Positions 1-5,942 of a stretch of DNA of 8,579 bases are shown piece after piece; within the stretch, counting starts at the first letter, position 1; each line of letters opens with the position of its first letter. The DNA is from CAWKAV01 sp963847735. GTDB taxonomy: Bacteria; Desulfobacterota; Desulfuromonadia; Desulfuromonadales; BM103. The stretch covers positions 1 through 8,579 of the forward strand of contig CAWKAV010000018.1 in assembly GCA_963847735.1 (NCBI GenBank), given 5' to 3'. Position numbers and translations under genes: made by a program. Below the pieces are notes generated by a model that saw only the letters and a program-made list of their open reading frames with translations, did no database searches and had not been told where the DNA came from.

Positions 1-87
1 GAAATGATGATACGTGGCATGTCTAGTCGTCTCCGGATTACAACTGGGCCATTGGCGGCCCTGCAAGCGGCGTTCTCTTCATGGTGA
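1..87 (+). CDS. Possible 3' end of an upstream gene, overlapping the monooxygenase start
   Basis: The first reading frame is open from the window edge to a TGA at 85-87 and would encode a 28-residue C-terminal tail ending in FSSW. Its stop overlaps the ATG of the next gene in an ATGGTGA arrangement, which is typical of translationally coupled genes. That would also explain why no convincing Shine-Dalgarno sequence precedes the monooxygenase start. I do not recognise the peptide. An alternative is that the upstream gene ends earlier, at the TAG at 24-26 in the third frame, leaving a short leader. The fragment is too short to decide on coding content alone. Confidence 0.3.
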   Translation, partial: EMMIRGMSSRLRITTGPLAALQAAFSSW

Positions 88-1655
88 ACTCTTTGTCCAA
101 CGAAGTCCCCGCTGACAGTGACTATGAAGTCATCATCGTCGGTGCCGGGCCGGTCGGACTGACCTTGGCCAATCTTCTCGGTATTCATGGCGTTCGTGTG
201 CTGGTGCTGGAGAAGGAGCTTGCTGTGCCGGACATGCCACGCGCGGTCTCCCTGGATGATGAAAGCCTGCGCATCTGGCAACAATGCGGCCTGATCGATG
301 CCATCATGCCTTTCGTGGCCCAGGGTGCGGAGGGGGATGAGGTGTTCACCTACCGCAACCGGTCCGGCCGGGCGATCTTCTGCCTGACCCAACACGGGCG
401 TCCGTACGGCTATGCGAGAGGCAACGTGTTCCTCTACCACCGAGCTCTCGAGGTGCTCAACTCGGGGATTGATCGTTTTGCCGCAGTTACCGTGCGTTAC
501 GGCTGGAACGTACAGAGTTTTCTACAGTTGCCTGATGCTGTCATGTTGGTCGCCCGGGATCGCAACGGCAGTCTCTGCGAGTTGAAAACGGCCTACCTGG
601 TTGGTTGTGACGGCGGTCGCAGCGTCATACGCACCGGGTTGCAGATTGCCATGCTGGGATCTGCCTATGCTGAGTCCTGGCTGATTGCCGATACCCGGGA
701 TTCGACACTGGCCGGTCAGCCGCCCCGCGAAGGTGTAGAGGTCTGGTGTGACGCGCGTTGCCCGACAGCGAGCATCCCCCTGCCTGATGGTTATCGCCGC
801 TGGGAGTTCCTGCTGCGCCACGGACAGGATCCGGCGGCATGTCTCGATGACGCCTGCCTGATGCGCCTGATTTCCCAGCGCAAACCTCAGAAAGATATCA
901 AGGTGCTGCGTCGCCTGGTGCATACCTACAAGGGAAGTGTTGCCGAACATTATCGCCGTGAGCGGGTTTTTCTGGCAGGAGATGCCGCGCACCTGTCTCC
1001 GCCGTTTGCCGGTCAGGGCTTGGCGACCGGTTTGCGAGATGCCGCGAATCTGTCCTGGAAACTCGCCCATGTTCTCAGCGGAAAGGCCCCTTCGGAGTTG
1101 TTGGACAGCTACGAAGAGGAACGCCGGCCGCACCAGGTCAAGATGCTCCGCCTGGCCAGGCGCATGGGCATGATGATGATGCCCCGAATGCGTCTCCAGG
1201 AGATCTTGGTCTCTTGTGGCCTAGCGATTGCCGGGAAGTCCTCGTGGCTGCGCCGGTGGATGGAAATCCGTGGTGAAAATATTACTCCCGTGTACGAGGG
1301 GGGCAAGCAGAAGACGAAAACCGGACATTTTCTTATCCAGCCGCCGGTCGGTAACAACGGGTTGTTGGACGATCTGCTGGGGATGAATTACACGCTCATC
1401 ACATTTGACCGCCCGGCACAAGAGTTGCTGAATGAGGAGGATTATGCGGAGTGGCAGCGCTGCGGAACAATGTTCCTCTGCCTGCGCCCGGGAGGAAACA
1501 CGTCCGAGGCCTATCAGGCTTTTGACCGCTGGTTGGGAGGGTGCCAGGGGAGGTTGTTGGTGGTTCGCCCCGATCGGTTTGTCCATGAGGATCGCTTGCT
1601 CACCGGCAAAAAGCAATGGTCATCTAAGCGTGAAAACGAACGGTGCGCACCCTGA
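81..1655 (+). CDS. MhpA-type FAD-dependent aromatic hydroxylase (class A flavoprotein monooxygenase)
   Basis: This 524-residue protein should hydroxylate a phenolic or related aromatic ring using O2, NAD(P)H and FAD in the cytoplasm. It resembles MhpA, the 3-(3-hydroxyphenyl)propionate hydroxylase of E. coli (about 554 aa), over its full length. Visible motifs are the Rossmann GAGPVG at residues 21-26, the mid-protein 'DG' motif VGCDGG with D177-G178, and the FAD-ribityl 'GD' motif FLAGDAAH with G300-D301 followed by GQGLATGLRDA. A C-terminal thioredoxin-like segment ends in RPDRFV (496-501), as in MhpA. A run of methionines (362-370, RMGMMMMPRM) lies after the FAD domain, where relatives are also hydrophobic. 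The ATG at 81 is the only upstream start in frame after a TAG at 24-26. No strong ribosome site precedes it, so coupling to an upstream gene is likely. The exact substrate cannot be read from the sequence, and a role in polyketide or pigment tailoring is an alternative to catabolism. Confidence 0.9.
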   Translation: MVNSLSNEVPADSDYEVIIVGAGPVGLTLANLLGIHGVRVLVLEKELAVPDMPRAVSLDDESLRIWQQCGLIDAIMPFVAQGAEGDEVFTYRNRSGRAIFCLTQHGRPYGYARGNVFLYHRALEVLNSGIDRFAAVTVRYGWNVQSFLQLPDAVMLVARDRNGSLCELKTAYLVGCDGGRSVIRTGLQIAMLGSAYAESWLIADTRDSTLAGQPPREGVEVWCDARCPTASIPLPDGYRRWEFLLRHGQDPAACLDDACLMRLISQRKPQKDIKVLRRLVHTYKGSVAEHYRRERVFLAGDAAHLSPPFAGQGLATGLRDAANLSWKLAHVLSGKAPSELLDSYEEERRPHQVKMLRLARRMGMMMMPRMRLQEILVSCGLAIAGKSSWLRRWMEIRGENITPVYEGGKQKTKTGHFLIQPPVGNNGLLDDLLGMNYTLITFDRPAQELLNEEDYAEWQRCGTMFLCLRPGGNTSEAYQAFDRWLGGCQGRLLVVRPDRFVHEDRLLTGKKQWSSKRENERCAP

Positions 1656-1726
1656 TTATGAGAGGAAAGAGAGACTCTAATTAATATCTGGGTATTTGGA
1701 ATTGACTGTTGAAACAGCTTTTGACC

Positions 1727-1754
1727 TTGACCAACGCTTAATGTAACTTATGAG
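1727..1754 (+). promoter_or_regulatory. Candidate sigma70 promoter for the outer-membrane protein gene
   Basis: The spacer after the monooxygenase gene is AT-rich and contains TTGACC at 1727-1732 and TATGAG at 1749-1754, separated by 16 bp. A tandem TTGACC at 1721-1726 also has a weak partner (TAACTT, 17 bp away). Transcription would start near 1761, leaving a leader of about 38 bases before the ATG at 1799. The match is moderate, and readthrough from the monooxygenase gene is equally possible. Confidence 0.3.
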
Positions 1755-1798
1755 TGCGTGAATATGTGATTTTCTGAGAATGGCTCGGGGGGCATCGT

Positions 1799-2737
1799 AT
1801 GTCTTTTTGTTATCAACATGGAAAGAGTTTTGTTTGCAGTCTTCTCTTTTTCCAATTGTTCATATTCATTGCCTCTCCATGCTTTGCCGAGGAGTTAGAA
1901 CCCAGGAGATGGGCCCATCTCCCGATTAATACGAACTTTTCCGGCGCGGCCTATGCCTATACCAAGGCTGACATCAGCTTTGATCCTGTCCTTAAAATTG
2001 AAGATGGCCAAGTGGACTTGCATACCTGGGTCGCAAAGTATATCCGGACGTTCTCCTTATTTAATAAATCTGCTAGGGTCGATTTTCTGCAAGGCTACCA
2101 GAAGGGTCGTTGGACAGGGTTGCTTGACGGTGTTCCCACGACAGTCAAACGGAGTGGTTGGACTGACACCTTTGTGCGGTTTGCGATCAACCTCTACGGC
2201 GCGCCGCCTCTGCAAGGCCAGGAGTACGCTAAATATCGCGCAGCGACAGAGATTGAGACCATTGTTGGCGCAGGCTTGTCATTACAGTTACCGACAGGTG
2301 ACTACATGGACGATAAACTGATCAACCTCGGCTCCAATCGGTTCACCTTTCGCCCCCAGATCGGCGTCGTCCATACCCTGGGGAAGTGGTCATTGGAGAC
2401 GACTGCAATCGCTGCGTTTTTCACCGACAATGACGAGTTCTTCAACGGGCACAAACTCGAACAAGATCCGCTCTATTCACTCAACGGCCATCTCATCTAT
2501 ACCCTACGCCCCGGGGTTTGGATCAGTACGAGTGCTGGATATGATTATGGCGGTCAGTCCACTGTGGATGGTGAGAGAAAAGACGATTGCAAGCAGAACA
2601 TAAACTGGGCCCTCGGCGTCGGCCTACCTCTCAGTCGTCACTTTGGAGCCAAAATAGCTTACATTGGCACACGTTCTCAGGAATCTACAGGCGTTGATTC
2701 AGACAGTTTCATCGTTGGGTTGACCGCGTTTTGGTGA
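1799..2737 (+). CDS. Outer-membrane beta-barrel protein, phenol-degradation MetA-pathway-like (PF13557 type)
   Basis: This 312-residue protein starts with a cleavable signal peptide: K9, a hydrophobic core around residues 11-25, and a likely cut after CFA at A30. It should therefore be exported. The mature part alternates polar and aromatic residues, ends in an aromatic residue (GLTAFW), and contains segments such as GAGLSLQLPTGDY and FRPQIGVVHTLGKW. These are typical of the family annotated 'putative MetA-pathway of phenol degradation', thought to be outer-membrane channels for hydrophobic compounds. The barrel assignment is by recognition, not alignment. A purine-rich GGGGGG at 1787-1792 sits six bases before the ATG and supports this start. 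The gene lies 143 bases downstream of an aromatic hydroxylase on the same strand, which fits a transport role for the same or a related substrate, but that link is inference. Confidence 0.75.
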   Translation: MSFCYQHGKSFVCSLLFFQLFIFIASPCFAEELEPRRWAHLPINTNFSGAAYAYTKADISFDPVLKIEDGQVDLHTWVAKYIRTFSLFNKSARVDFLQGYQKGRWTGLLDGVPTTVKRSGWTDTFVRFAINLYGAPPLQGQEYAKYRAATEIETIVGAGLSLQLPTGDYMDDKLINLGSNRFTFRPQIGVVHTLGKWSLETTAIAAFFTDNDEFFNGHKLEQDPLYSLNGHLIYTLRPGVWISTSAGYDYGGQSTVDGERKDDCKQNINWALGVGLPLSRHFGAKIAYIGTRSQESTGVDSDSFIVGLTAFW

Positions 2738-2799
2738 TCTGTCGTTTCCCTAAGTGCAGTTATTGTCGCTCATCATCACAGAGTATTCAACGGCAGCCT

Positions 2800-3005
2800 A
2801 AGACACTCAAAATCCACATTGACTATGCGAAACGCCTCCAGTACGGGGATGTCAAATCGTGGATTCGCCCCCAGTGGGCAATGATGAAATTACCGGTATT
2901 TGCGCTGGCGGTGAGAAAGCATTAACCGTGGAGTTCCCAGACGGAGTCAAAGGCTACTACGCCGAGGCGATCGCCGATGAACACATCGCATCCTTCTTTA
3001 GCTAG
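2800..3005 (+). pseudogene. Possible frameshifted remnant of a zinc-ribbon-like protein
   Basis: Two adjacent frames look protein-like and join if one base is missing after 2876. The first frame reads YAKRLQYGDVKSWIRPQ up to 2874. The second reads GNDEITGICAGGEKALTVEF, continues through 2938-3002 and ends HIASFFS before a TAG at 3003-3005. Restoring a base would give a TGN codon (Cys or Trp) before GNDE. The pattern R-P-Q-(C)-G with nine further residues to C-A-G-G then looks like a CPxC...CxxC zinc ribbon in which one cysteine codon has become CGC (Arg, 2866-2868 in the upstream frame) and another GGT (Gly, 2910-2912). I cannot name a parent family, and there is no start codon with a ribosome site. 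Chance open frames are the main alternative. Confidence 0.3.
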
Positions 3006-3033
3006 ATAGGCTTGGTTGGACGTTGGATACAAA

Positions 3034-3058
3034 AAAACCCGCTTATTCAGCGGGTTTT
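3034..3058 (-). terminator. Rho-independent terminator after tRNA-Leu, symmetric enough to work both ways
   Basis: A perfect 10-bp stem (AAAACCCGCT at 3034-3043 pairing with AGCGGGTTTT at 3049-3058) has a five-base loop. On the minus strand the stem runs directly into seven T residues, so it is a canonical terminator 33 bases past the tRNA 3' end. On the plus strand the stem ends in TTTT followed by CTGT, so it could also stop transcripts arriving from the outer-membrane protein gene. It marks the boundary between the accessory left side and the housekeeping block. Confidence 0.9.
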
Positions 3059-3091
3059 CTGTACTGTATTGGGCTACAGTGTATTTATTGT

Positions 3092-3178
3092 TGGTGCCGA
3101 AGGCGAGACTCGAACTCGCACGTCCTTTCGAACACACGCCCCTCAAGCGTGCGTGTCTACCAATTCCACCACTTCGGC
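3092..3178 (-). tRNA. tRNA-Leu (anticodon GAG)
   Basis: This 87-base gene folds as a class II tRNA. The acceptor stem is GCCGAAG/CTTCGGC with discriminator A and an encoded CCA at the 3' end (3092-3094). The anticodon stem CACGC/GCGTG encloses the loop TTGAGGG, giving anticodon GAG at 3142-3144, which reads CUC and CUU leucine codons. The long variable arm is GTTC-GAAA-GGAC, and the T arm is GCGAG/CTCGC with loop TTCGAGT. The D arm contains GGTAGA. In E. coli the tRNA-Leu(GAG) gene leuU also lies just downstream of secG, so this neighbourhood is an old one. Confidence 0.97.
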
Positions 3179-3188
3179 AAGCGATGTA

Positions 3189-3217
3189 TTTATACTGATC
3201 CGGTGAGACGCTGTCAA
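3189..3217 (-). promoter_or_regulatory. Near-consensus sigma70 promoter for tRNA-Leu
   Basis: On the minus strand TTGACA (3212-3217) and TATAAA (3189-3194) are separated by exactly 17 bp, close to the ideal sigma70 promoter. The expected start point is near 3182, only about four bases before the mature tRNA 5' end at 3178. The promoter lies in the 52-base gap after the secG stop, so the tRNA can be made independently of the glycolytic genes even though no terminator separates them. Confidence 0.85.
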
Positions 3218-3230
3218 TAAAATTGACGCG

Positions 3231-3578
3231 TTATTTTGTCCCTCCGGCAGGGGGTGCCGTTGGCGTATCCTGGGCTGGCATGGCGGCCGGTGGGGTGGCC
3301 GGTGCGGAGGCTGGTGCGACTTGCTCGGGCATGATGCTCGTTGAGCCGGGTTCCCCCCAGAAAATAGCCAGGGCAAGGCTGGTCAGCATGAAAATAACTG
3401 CCGCGCCAGTGGTCAGTTTACCCAGGAATGACTGGCCGCCTGCGGCTCCGAAAATCGTGTTGCTGGCACCGGCCCCGAAGGTTGCGCCGACTTCAGCGCC
3501 TTTGCCGCCCTGAATCAGGACAATACCGATCAGAGAGAGGCAGACCAGGATGTGTATGATCAAAAGAAATGTGTTCAT
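3231..3578 (-). CDS. secG: Preprotein translocase subunit SecG
   Basis: SecG is the small inner-membrane subunit of the SecYEG channel and assists SecA-driven protein export. The 115-residue product has two membrane segments (about residues 3-23 and 55-74). Between them is the family hallmark LIQGGKGAEVGATFG (21-35), followed by SNTIFG (39-44) and FLGKLTT (51-57). The last 35 residues form a proline- and alanine-rich hydrophilic tail, common in this family. A GGGGAC ribosome site lies about five bases before the ATG. The gene follows tpiA after 96 AT-rich bases in which I saw no clear promoter, so it is probably cotranscribed from upstream. Confidence 0.96.
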   Translation of the reverse strand: MNTFLLIIHILVCLSLIGIVLIQGGKGAEVGATFGAGASNTIFGAAGGQSFLGKLTTGAAVIFMLTSLALAIFWGEPGSTSIMPEQVAPASAPATPPAAMPAQDTPTAPPAGGTK

Positions 3579-3674
3579 GTTGTCCCCTTGCTGGTGATGA
3601 TCTCTAACTCACAAGCTCGGCACTTTATCATAATAGTTTTTACGAGAAAAGAGAGAATTGCGTTTTTGCTAAAA

Positions 3675-4436
3675 TTACCCGGCAACTCGGAAGTTGACGA
3701 TCCGGGCAAAATCTGCAGCTTTGAGGCTAGCTCCGCCGACCAGGGCGCCGTCAACATCAGATTGAGCCATCAGGCCGTCGATATTATCGGGTTTGACGCT
3801 GCCGCCATAAAGGATGCGCGTGGCGCTGGCGATGTTCTCATCATAATGTTCAGCCAGCAGGGCGCGAATGAAGGTGTGCGCCTCCTGGGCCTGCTCATCG
3901 CTGGCGGTTTTGCCGGTGCCGATCGCCCAGACCGGTTCGTAGGCGACGACAACATTGCTCATCTGGGCGGCGCTGAGATTCTTGACACCACAGCGAACCT
4001 GGCGGCGCAACACGTCTAACATCTGATCGGACTCACGCTCCTCGAGGGTCTCGCCGATGCAGAGAATGACGCCAAGGCCAGCCTCTGCCAGGGCGCGGGC
4101 TTTTCTGTTGACCAGTTCATCGGTCTCACCGAAGAGTTGGCGCCGTTCGGAATGTCCGATGATGACATATTGGCAGCCGACATCCTTAAGCAAGGCAGGA
4201 GAGACTTCGCCGGTAAAGGCACCTTGCGGTTCGGGATAGCAGTTCTGGGCTGAGAGCTTAATGTTGCTGCCGGCAATCTTTTCGGCAACCTTACAGAGGG
4301 CGGTATAGACCGGAGCAACAATGATTTCCACGCTCTGATTGCCTGCCACAGCCGGAATGAGTTCGGCAACAAGGGCGGAAGATTCTTCCAGATTTTTATG
4401 TAGCTTCCAGTTGCCGGCGATCATTGGTGTGCGCAT
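3675..4436 (-). CDS. tpiA: Triosephosphate isomerase
   Basis: This enzyme interconverts dihydroxyacetone phosphate and glyceraldehyde 3-phosphate in the cytoplasm. The 253-residue length is standard. Catalytic residues are all present: K11 in AGNWKLHKN, H95 in IIGHSERR and E167 in AYEPVWAIG. The flexible loop AIGTGKTA (171-178) closes over the substrate, and the phosphate-binding GGSVKP (211-216) and VGGASL (233-238) follow. The frame is open upstream to a TTG at 4460. The ATG at 4436 is preferred because AAAGGAG sits five bases before it and the family N-terminus begins right there. It lies between pgk and secG on the same strand, downstream of a spacer with a long inverted repeat. Confidence 0.97.
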   Translation of the reverse strand: MRTPMIAGNWKLHKNLEESSALVAELIPAVAGNQSVEIIVAPVYTALCKVAEKIAGSNIKLSAQNCYPEPQGAFTGEVSPALLKDVGCQYVIIGHSERRQLFGETDELVNRKARALAEAGLGVILCIGETLEERESDQMLDVLRRQVRCGVKNLSAAQMSNVVVAYEPVWAIGTGKTASDEQAQEAHTFIRALLAEHYDENIASATRILYGGSVKPDNIDGLMAQSDVDGALVGGASLKAADFARIVNFRVAG

Positions 4437-4441
4437 GGGGG

Positions 4442-4448
4442 CTCCTTT
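4442..4448 (-). promoter_or_regulatory. Ribosome binding site deciding the tpiA start
   Basis: AAAGGAG on the minus strand is five bases from the ATG at 4436. It would lie inside the coding region if the upstream TTG at 4460 were used, so it argues for the shorter protein. Confidence 0.85.
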
Positions 4449-4463
4449 GTTGGTTGGCAAAAA

Positions 4464-4541
4464 ATGCAGAAGACAGAAGACAGGAGCAAAGCTAAACGCT
4501 TCCTGATATTAAATCTGTACTCTCCCTTCTGTATTCTACAT
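4464..4541. repeat. Imperfect long inverted repeat in the tpiA-pgk spacer
   Basis: The arms are 4464-4486 and 4520-4541. Aligned as a dyad they share the blocks ATG, AGAA and ACAGAAG and a terminal AG-rich part, with a few mismatches and one gapped base. The left arm itself contains the tandem AGAAGAC AGAAGAC. Read on the minus (operon) strand, two of the mismatches become G-U wobbles, so the stem is more stable in the pgk-tpiA transcript than in the opposite one. The loop is 33 bases and AT-rich. No U-run follows, so it is not a standard terminator. It could be an mRNA processing or stability element, or one copy of a dispersed intergenic repeat. Confidence 0.6.
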
Positions 4542-4552
4542 CCTAAGAAAAA

Positions 4553-5743
4553 TTACGCATTCGTCAGTGCCGCGAGGCCGGGCAGTTCCTTGCCTTCCAA
4601 GAATTCCAGAGAGGCGCCTCCGCCGGTGGAAATATGCGTCATCTTTGCTTCCACGCCGGCTTTCTTGACCGCCGCGACTGAATCGCCACCGCCGACGATC
4701 GAGCGGGCCTTGGATTCCGCCAGGGTCTCGGCTACTGCAATGGTGCCCTTGGCGAAGGCATCAAACTCGAAAACCCCCATCGGTCCATTCCACAGCACCA
4801 TGCGGGCATTACGTAAGGCCCCGGTATAGGTGGCGATCGTCGCAGGGCCGATATCCAGCGCCATCCAGTCATCGGGGAAGTTGGCATCGCTGCAGACCTT
4901 GTGCTTGGCCGTCGGACTGAATTCAGCGGCAACCATGTGGTCCTGCGGCAGGAGCAGGGTCACACCCTTGTCCTCGGCCTTCTGTAAAAGCTCTTTGGCC
5001 AGTTCAATGCGGTCTTCCTCGACAAGGGATTTGCCGGTGGGGCGGCCCATGGCACGCAAAAATGTGTAGGCCATGCCGCCGCCGATAATCAGGGTGTCAA
5101 CTTTGTCCAGAAGGTTATCAATGACGCCGATCTTGTCGCTGACCTTGGCGCCGCCGATAACCGCAGCAAACGGGTGATCCGGATAGGCGAGGGCCTGGCC
5201 AAGATACTTGATTTCCTTTTCGAGTAGGAATCCGGCGGCCGCTGGCTGCAGAAAATGGGTGACGCCGACGGTTGACGCGTGGGCACGATGGGCGGTACCG
5301 AATGCGTTGTTGACGTAAATGTCGGCATTCTCCGCCAAGGCTTTTGCGAAGACGGGATCATTCTTGGTTTCGCCGGGGTGAAAACGCACGTTTTCGAGAA
5401 GCAGCACGTCGCCATCTTTCATTTGGCTCACCATCCTCGCGACATCGGGGCCGATGCAGTCCGGCGCCATTTTGACCGGTTTTCCGAGGTATTGCGATAA
5501 ACACGGTGCCACCGAGGCGAGGCTGAACTTGGCTTCGGGACCATTTTTCGGGCGCCCCAGATGAGAGGCCAGGATCAGGCGACCGCCATTGTTGATAATG
5601 TGACGTATGGTCGGCATGGATGCTTGGATGCGCGTATCATCGGTCACATGGTTTTTGTCGTCGAGCGGCACGTTGAAGTCAACACGGCAGAAAACTCTTT
5701 TGCCATGGAAGTCGACATCTCTGATTGAGAGCTTACTGAGCAT
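4553..5743 (-). CDS. pgk: Phosphoglycerate kinase
   Basis: This enzyme transfers phosphate between 1,3-bisphosphoglycerate and ADP in the cytoplasm, giving ATP in glycolysis and running in reverse in gluconeogenesis. The 396-residue protein matches the family length. Visible motifs are RVDFNVP (20-26; D22 and N24 bind the substrate side), SHLGRPKN, the hinge-region IIGGGMAYTFL, GPMGVFEF, the nucleotide-loop GGGDS (351-355) and STGGGAS (372-378). The frame is open to a GTG at 5788, but the ATG at 5743 has AAGGAC six bases upstream and gives the usual N-terminus, so I use it. It lies 199 bases after gap with a terminator-like hairpin between them, and may therefore be expressed partly independently. 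Confidence 0.97.
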   Translation of the reverse strand: MLSKLSIRDVDFHGKRVFCRVDFNVPLDDKNHVTDDTRIQASMPTIRHIINNGGRLILASHLGRPKNGPEAKFSLASVAPCLSQYLGKPVKMAPDCIGPDVARMVSQMKDGDVLLLENVRFHPGETKNDPVFAKALAENADIYVNNAFGTAHRAHASTVGVTHFLQPAAAGFLLEKEIKYLGQALAYPDHPFAAVIGGAKVSDKIGVIDNLLDKVDTLIIGGGMAYTFLRAMGRPTGKSLVEEDRIELAKELLQKAEDKGVTLLLPQDHMVAAEFSPTAKHKVCSDANFPDDWMALDIGPATIATYTGALRNARMVLWNGPMGVFEFDAFAKGTIAVAETLAESKARSIVGGGDSVAAVKKAGVEAKMTHISTGGGASLEFLEGKELPGLAALTNA

Positions 5744-5749
5744 TTGAGA

Positions 5750-5755
5750 GTCCTT
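5750..5755 (-). promoter_or_regulatory. Ribosome binding site deciding the pgk start
   Basis: AAGGAC on the minus strand is six bases before the ATG at 5743. The alternative GTG at 5786-5788 would add 15 residues not typical of the family and has no comparable site. Confidence 0.8.
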
Positions 5756-5900
5756 ACTGAAAGCAGGGCTATTTAAAGTTCTGAGCACTGTTTTAAAGGC
5801 GACTTGCAGAAAAAAGCAAAAGGGAAGGGGCGTCTGAAGAAGCTTTCACAGGTTCCCCGTCTACCCCCTTGAGCCCTGTTTGTCTTATTCCCAAATTGTG

Positions 5901-5931
5901 AAATAAAAGGGCAGATTGGAGATCTGCCCTT
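5901..5931 (-). terminator. Terminator-like hairpin between gap and pgk
   Basis: A perfect 10-bp stem (AAGGGCAGAT at 5907-5916 and ATCTGCCCTT at 5922-5931) with a five-base loop lies 12 bases past the gap stop. On the minus strand it is followed by TTATTT, giving a T-rich tail of TTTTATTT together with the stem end. That tract is weaker than a classic one, so partial termination that lowers pgk-tpiA expression relative to gap is plausible. A weak promoter-like pair (TTGCTT, 17 bp, TTAAAA) lies between here and pgk. Confidence 0.7.
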
Positions 5932-5942
5932 GATGTATCGGT

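Larger units (their letters stand above)
2738..3091. other. 354-base stretch with no intact gene
   Basis: Between the outer-membrane protein stop and the 3' end of the tRNA there is no convincing full-length gene. The interval holds a probable coding remnant (2800-3005) and the terminator hairpin at 3034-3058. A 64-codon open frame beginning at 2731 inside the previous gene lacks a ribosome site and changes character midway, so it is not called as an intact gene. No tRNA, insertion-sequence end or direct repeat of the tRNA 3' end was seen here. Confidence 0.6.

Noticed and set aside
522..1133. A 203-codon open frame antisense to the monooxygenase gene
   Set aside because: It mirrors a strongly supported FAD-monooxygenase frame, has no recognisable domain or ribosome site, and is explained by codon bias of the sense gene.
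1161..1194. Methionine-rich run RMGMMMMPRM in the monooxygenase as a metal-binding motif
   Set aside because: Related hydroxylases also carry a hydrophobic stretch at this position, and no other metal ligands accompany it.
2731..2925. A 64-codon plus-strand frame after the outer-membrane protein gene as an intact small gene
   Set aside because: It starts inside the preceding gene without a ribosome site, and the protein-like signal changes frame near 2875, so a broken remnant fits better.
3552..4019. A 155-codon plus-strand frame opposite tpiA and the secG start
   Set aside because: It spans two confirmed minus-strand genes in antisense and shows no protein-like composition.
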